Below, piece after piece: positions 61,382 through 62,104 of a DNA stretch of 62,104 nucleotides. The stretch is taken from assembly GCA_021808315.1 (NCBI GenBank), contig JAKBBY010000003.1, positions 1 to 62,104 of the forward strand, read 5' to 3'. Under the pieces are notes generated by a model. It was not told the origin of the DNA. It worked only from the letters and a program-made list of their open reading frames with translations, and did not search any database. Position numbers and translations under genes: made by a program. Every line of letters begins with the position of its first letter. Position 1 is the stretch's first letter. This DNA is from Pseudomonadota bacterium (GTDB taxonomy: Bacteria; Pseudomonadota; Alphaproteobacteria; Acetobacterales; Acetobacteraceae).

Positions 61382-61851
61382 GTGGCATCCAAGCCCAGCG
61401 CGGCGCACCGTCCATGCGCGATGAGGCACCCCGAGTGCCGCGTTGGGCATTGGTGGCTGCTGGATTATTGATGACCGGCACAATCGGCCTCGCCGCCGTC
61501 GCCCGGATCAATCATACGGGCGGGCACCCGGTTGATTGGAAAGCGGGCGCTGTCGCTGTGGTATTTCGCCAACAAGCACATGACGCGATCACCGTGACAA
61601 CCCGCACCGGTGCGGCCATCGCGACGATTGCACCGACGCAGGACGCATTCTTGCGCACGACCATGCGCACCATGCTGCAAGCGCGCGCCCGCGAAGGCAA
61701 ATCACGCACCGCGCCGTTTCTGCTGATCCCCGGGCGCGGCGGTGCCTTGCTGTTGGATGATCCGCAGACCGGGCGGAAAATTTTCCTGCAAGCCTTCGGC
61801 CCAGCGAACCAAGCGCAATTCGCCGCTCTCCTCCTACCAAAAAGGAATTGA
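61378..61851 (+). CDS. puhC: Photosynthetic complex assembly protein PuhC
   Basis: A 157-residue protein with one N-terminal membrane helix (about 23-42, ALVAAGLLMTGTIGLAAVA) and a periplasmic domain with DAITVTTRTGAAIATIAP and a C-terminal LLDDPQTGRKIFLQAFGPAN. PuhC acts after PuhA and PuhB in reaction-centre and LH1 assembly. Identified by these features and by position right after puhB (ATGA overlap). Length is near the family's usual 150-160. Confidence 0.93.
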   Translation: MSGIQAQRGAPSMRDEAPRVPRWALVAAGLLMTGTIGLAAVARINHTGGHPVDWKAGAVAVVFRQQAHDAITVTTRTGAAIATIAPTQDAFLRTTMRTMLQARAREGKSRTAPFLLIPGRGGALLLDDPQTGRKIFLQAFGPANQAQFAALLLPKRN

Positions 61852-61853
61852 TT

Positions 61854-62104
61854 ATGGCTGGCGAACATATTCCACTCCGTTGTTCCATTGACATCGAACA
61901 AACCGCGGCCAGCTTCCATGCTCACGCGATTCCCGAAAATGTTGAAATCCACGCGGGTGATGTGGTGATGGTGCTCGATGCCCCCTATGAAATTTTGTTC
62001 GGCGAGCACGTCATTTGCGAACGCCCCGGCGTGTTGATCCGCGCAGGCCTGCTCACCCGGCTTTGGACGCGCATAAGCTCGCTCGCTGAAATTTCGGAAC
62101 TGTA
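61854..62104 (+). CDS. Conserved small protein after puhC, cut by window end
   Basis: The frame opens at 61854 with AAGGA upstream and runs off the window after 83 codons. Visible text: CSIDIEQTAASFHAHAIPEN, then EIHAGDVVMVLDAPYEILFG and a Leu/Arg-rich helix RAGLLTRLWTRISSL. In purple-bacterial clusters a short conserved gene of unknown function commonly lies between puhC and acsF; this fits that place. The 3' end is missing, so length and family cannot be confirmed. Confidence 0.65.
   Translation, partial: MAGEHIPLRCSIDIEQTAASFHAHAIPENVEIHAGDVVMVLDAPYEILFGEHVICERPGVLIRAGLLTRLWTRISSLAEISEL

Overview
The window is a stretch of chromosome from an anoxygenic phototrophic alphaproteobacterium, most likely of the Acetobacteraceae/Rhodospirillales type. 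The evidence is a type-2 photosynthesis gene cluster in the purple-bacterial order (bchFNBHLM-lhaA-puhABC), the hemC-hemD-mitofilin-hemY block, a COQ9 gene, and high-GC alphaproteobacterial proteins throughout. I cannot fix the genus from sequence alone. No insertion sequence, prophage, CRISPR array or rRNA was seen. Genes are tightly packed and many pairs overlap as ATGA, TGATG or TAATG junctions.

Left part (1-37.5 kb) is mostly housekeeping. It holds a cut-off hypothetical gene, tRNA-Ser(CGA), a lipoprotein, a CBS protein, pyridoxal kinase, a fluoride channel with a DUF190 partner, and a glycogen operon (glgP-glgC-glgA). Then come tsaD, divergent from the haem block hemC-hemD-mitofilin-hemY; an O-acyltransferase with a 9-base C tract near its start codon; a CPBP protease, an IalB-like secreted protein and rlmN. 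Next is a minus-strand envelope group (2OG oxygenase, GT2, TVP38), then rpsU, and a sulfur-transfer operon (cysE, cysteine desulfurase, [2Fe-2S] ferredoxin, mnmA). An esterase-like hydrolase, an orphan CoA-transferase A subunit, parE, cmk and aroA follow. The last block is a plus-strand run (TIGR02300, small unknown, CaiB-type CoA transferase, hydrolase, YihY, FAD oxidase, def, COQ9) ending against a UbiH-type hydroxylase.

Right part (37.5-62.1 kb) is the photosynthesis gene cluster, arranged as two divergent arms. The minus arm reads aerR/ppaA, ppsR, bchG, bchP, tspO, bchI, bchD, bchO, crtI, crtB and then two unrecognised membrane-protein genes. The plus arm reads a previously unlisted 48-codon ORF, bchF, bchN, bchB, bchH, bchL, bchM, lhaA, puhA, puhB, puhC and a conserved gene cut by the window end. 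Together they encode Mg insertion (BchH/I/D), methyl transfer (BchM), dark protochlorophyllide reduction (BchL/N/B), 3-vinyl hydration (BchF), esterification and phytyl reduction (BchG/P), phytoene synthesis and desaturation (CrtB/I), and reaction-centre H subunit plus assembly factors. pufLM, bchXYZ, bchC, acsF and the late crt genes are not in the window.

The most interesting points are regulatory. The aerR-bchF gap contains back-to-back TTGACA promoters, each overlapped by a one-mismatch PpsR palindrome (TGT-N12-ACA). A perfect PpsR palindrome sits exactly over the small-ORF/bchF translational junction. The PpsR protein has no cysteine at all, so the known thiol redox switch cannot operate in it. 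An FNR-type box lies upstream of ppsR. The small ORF before bchF and the two-gene membrane module after crtB are the best candidates for undescribed components.
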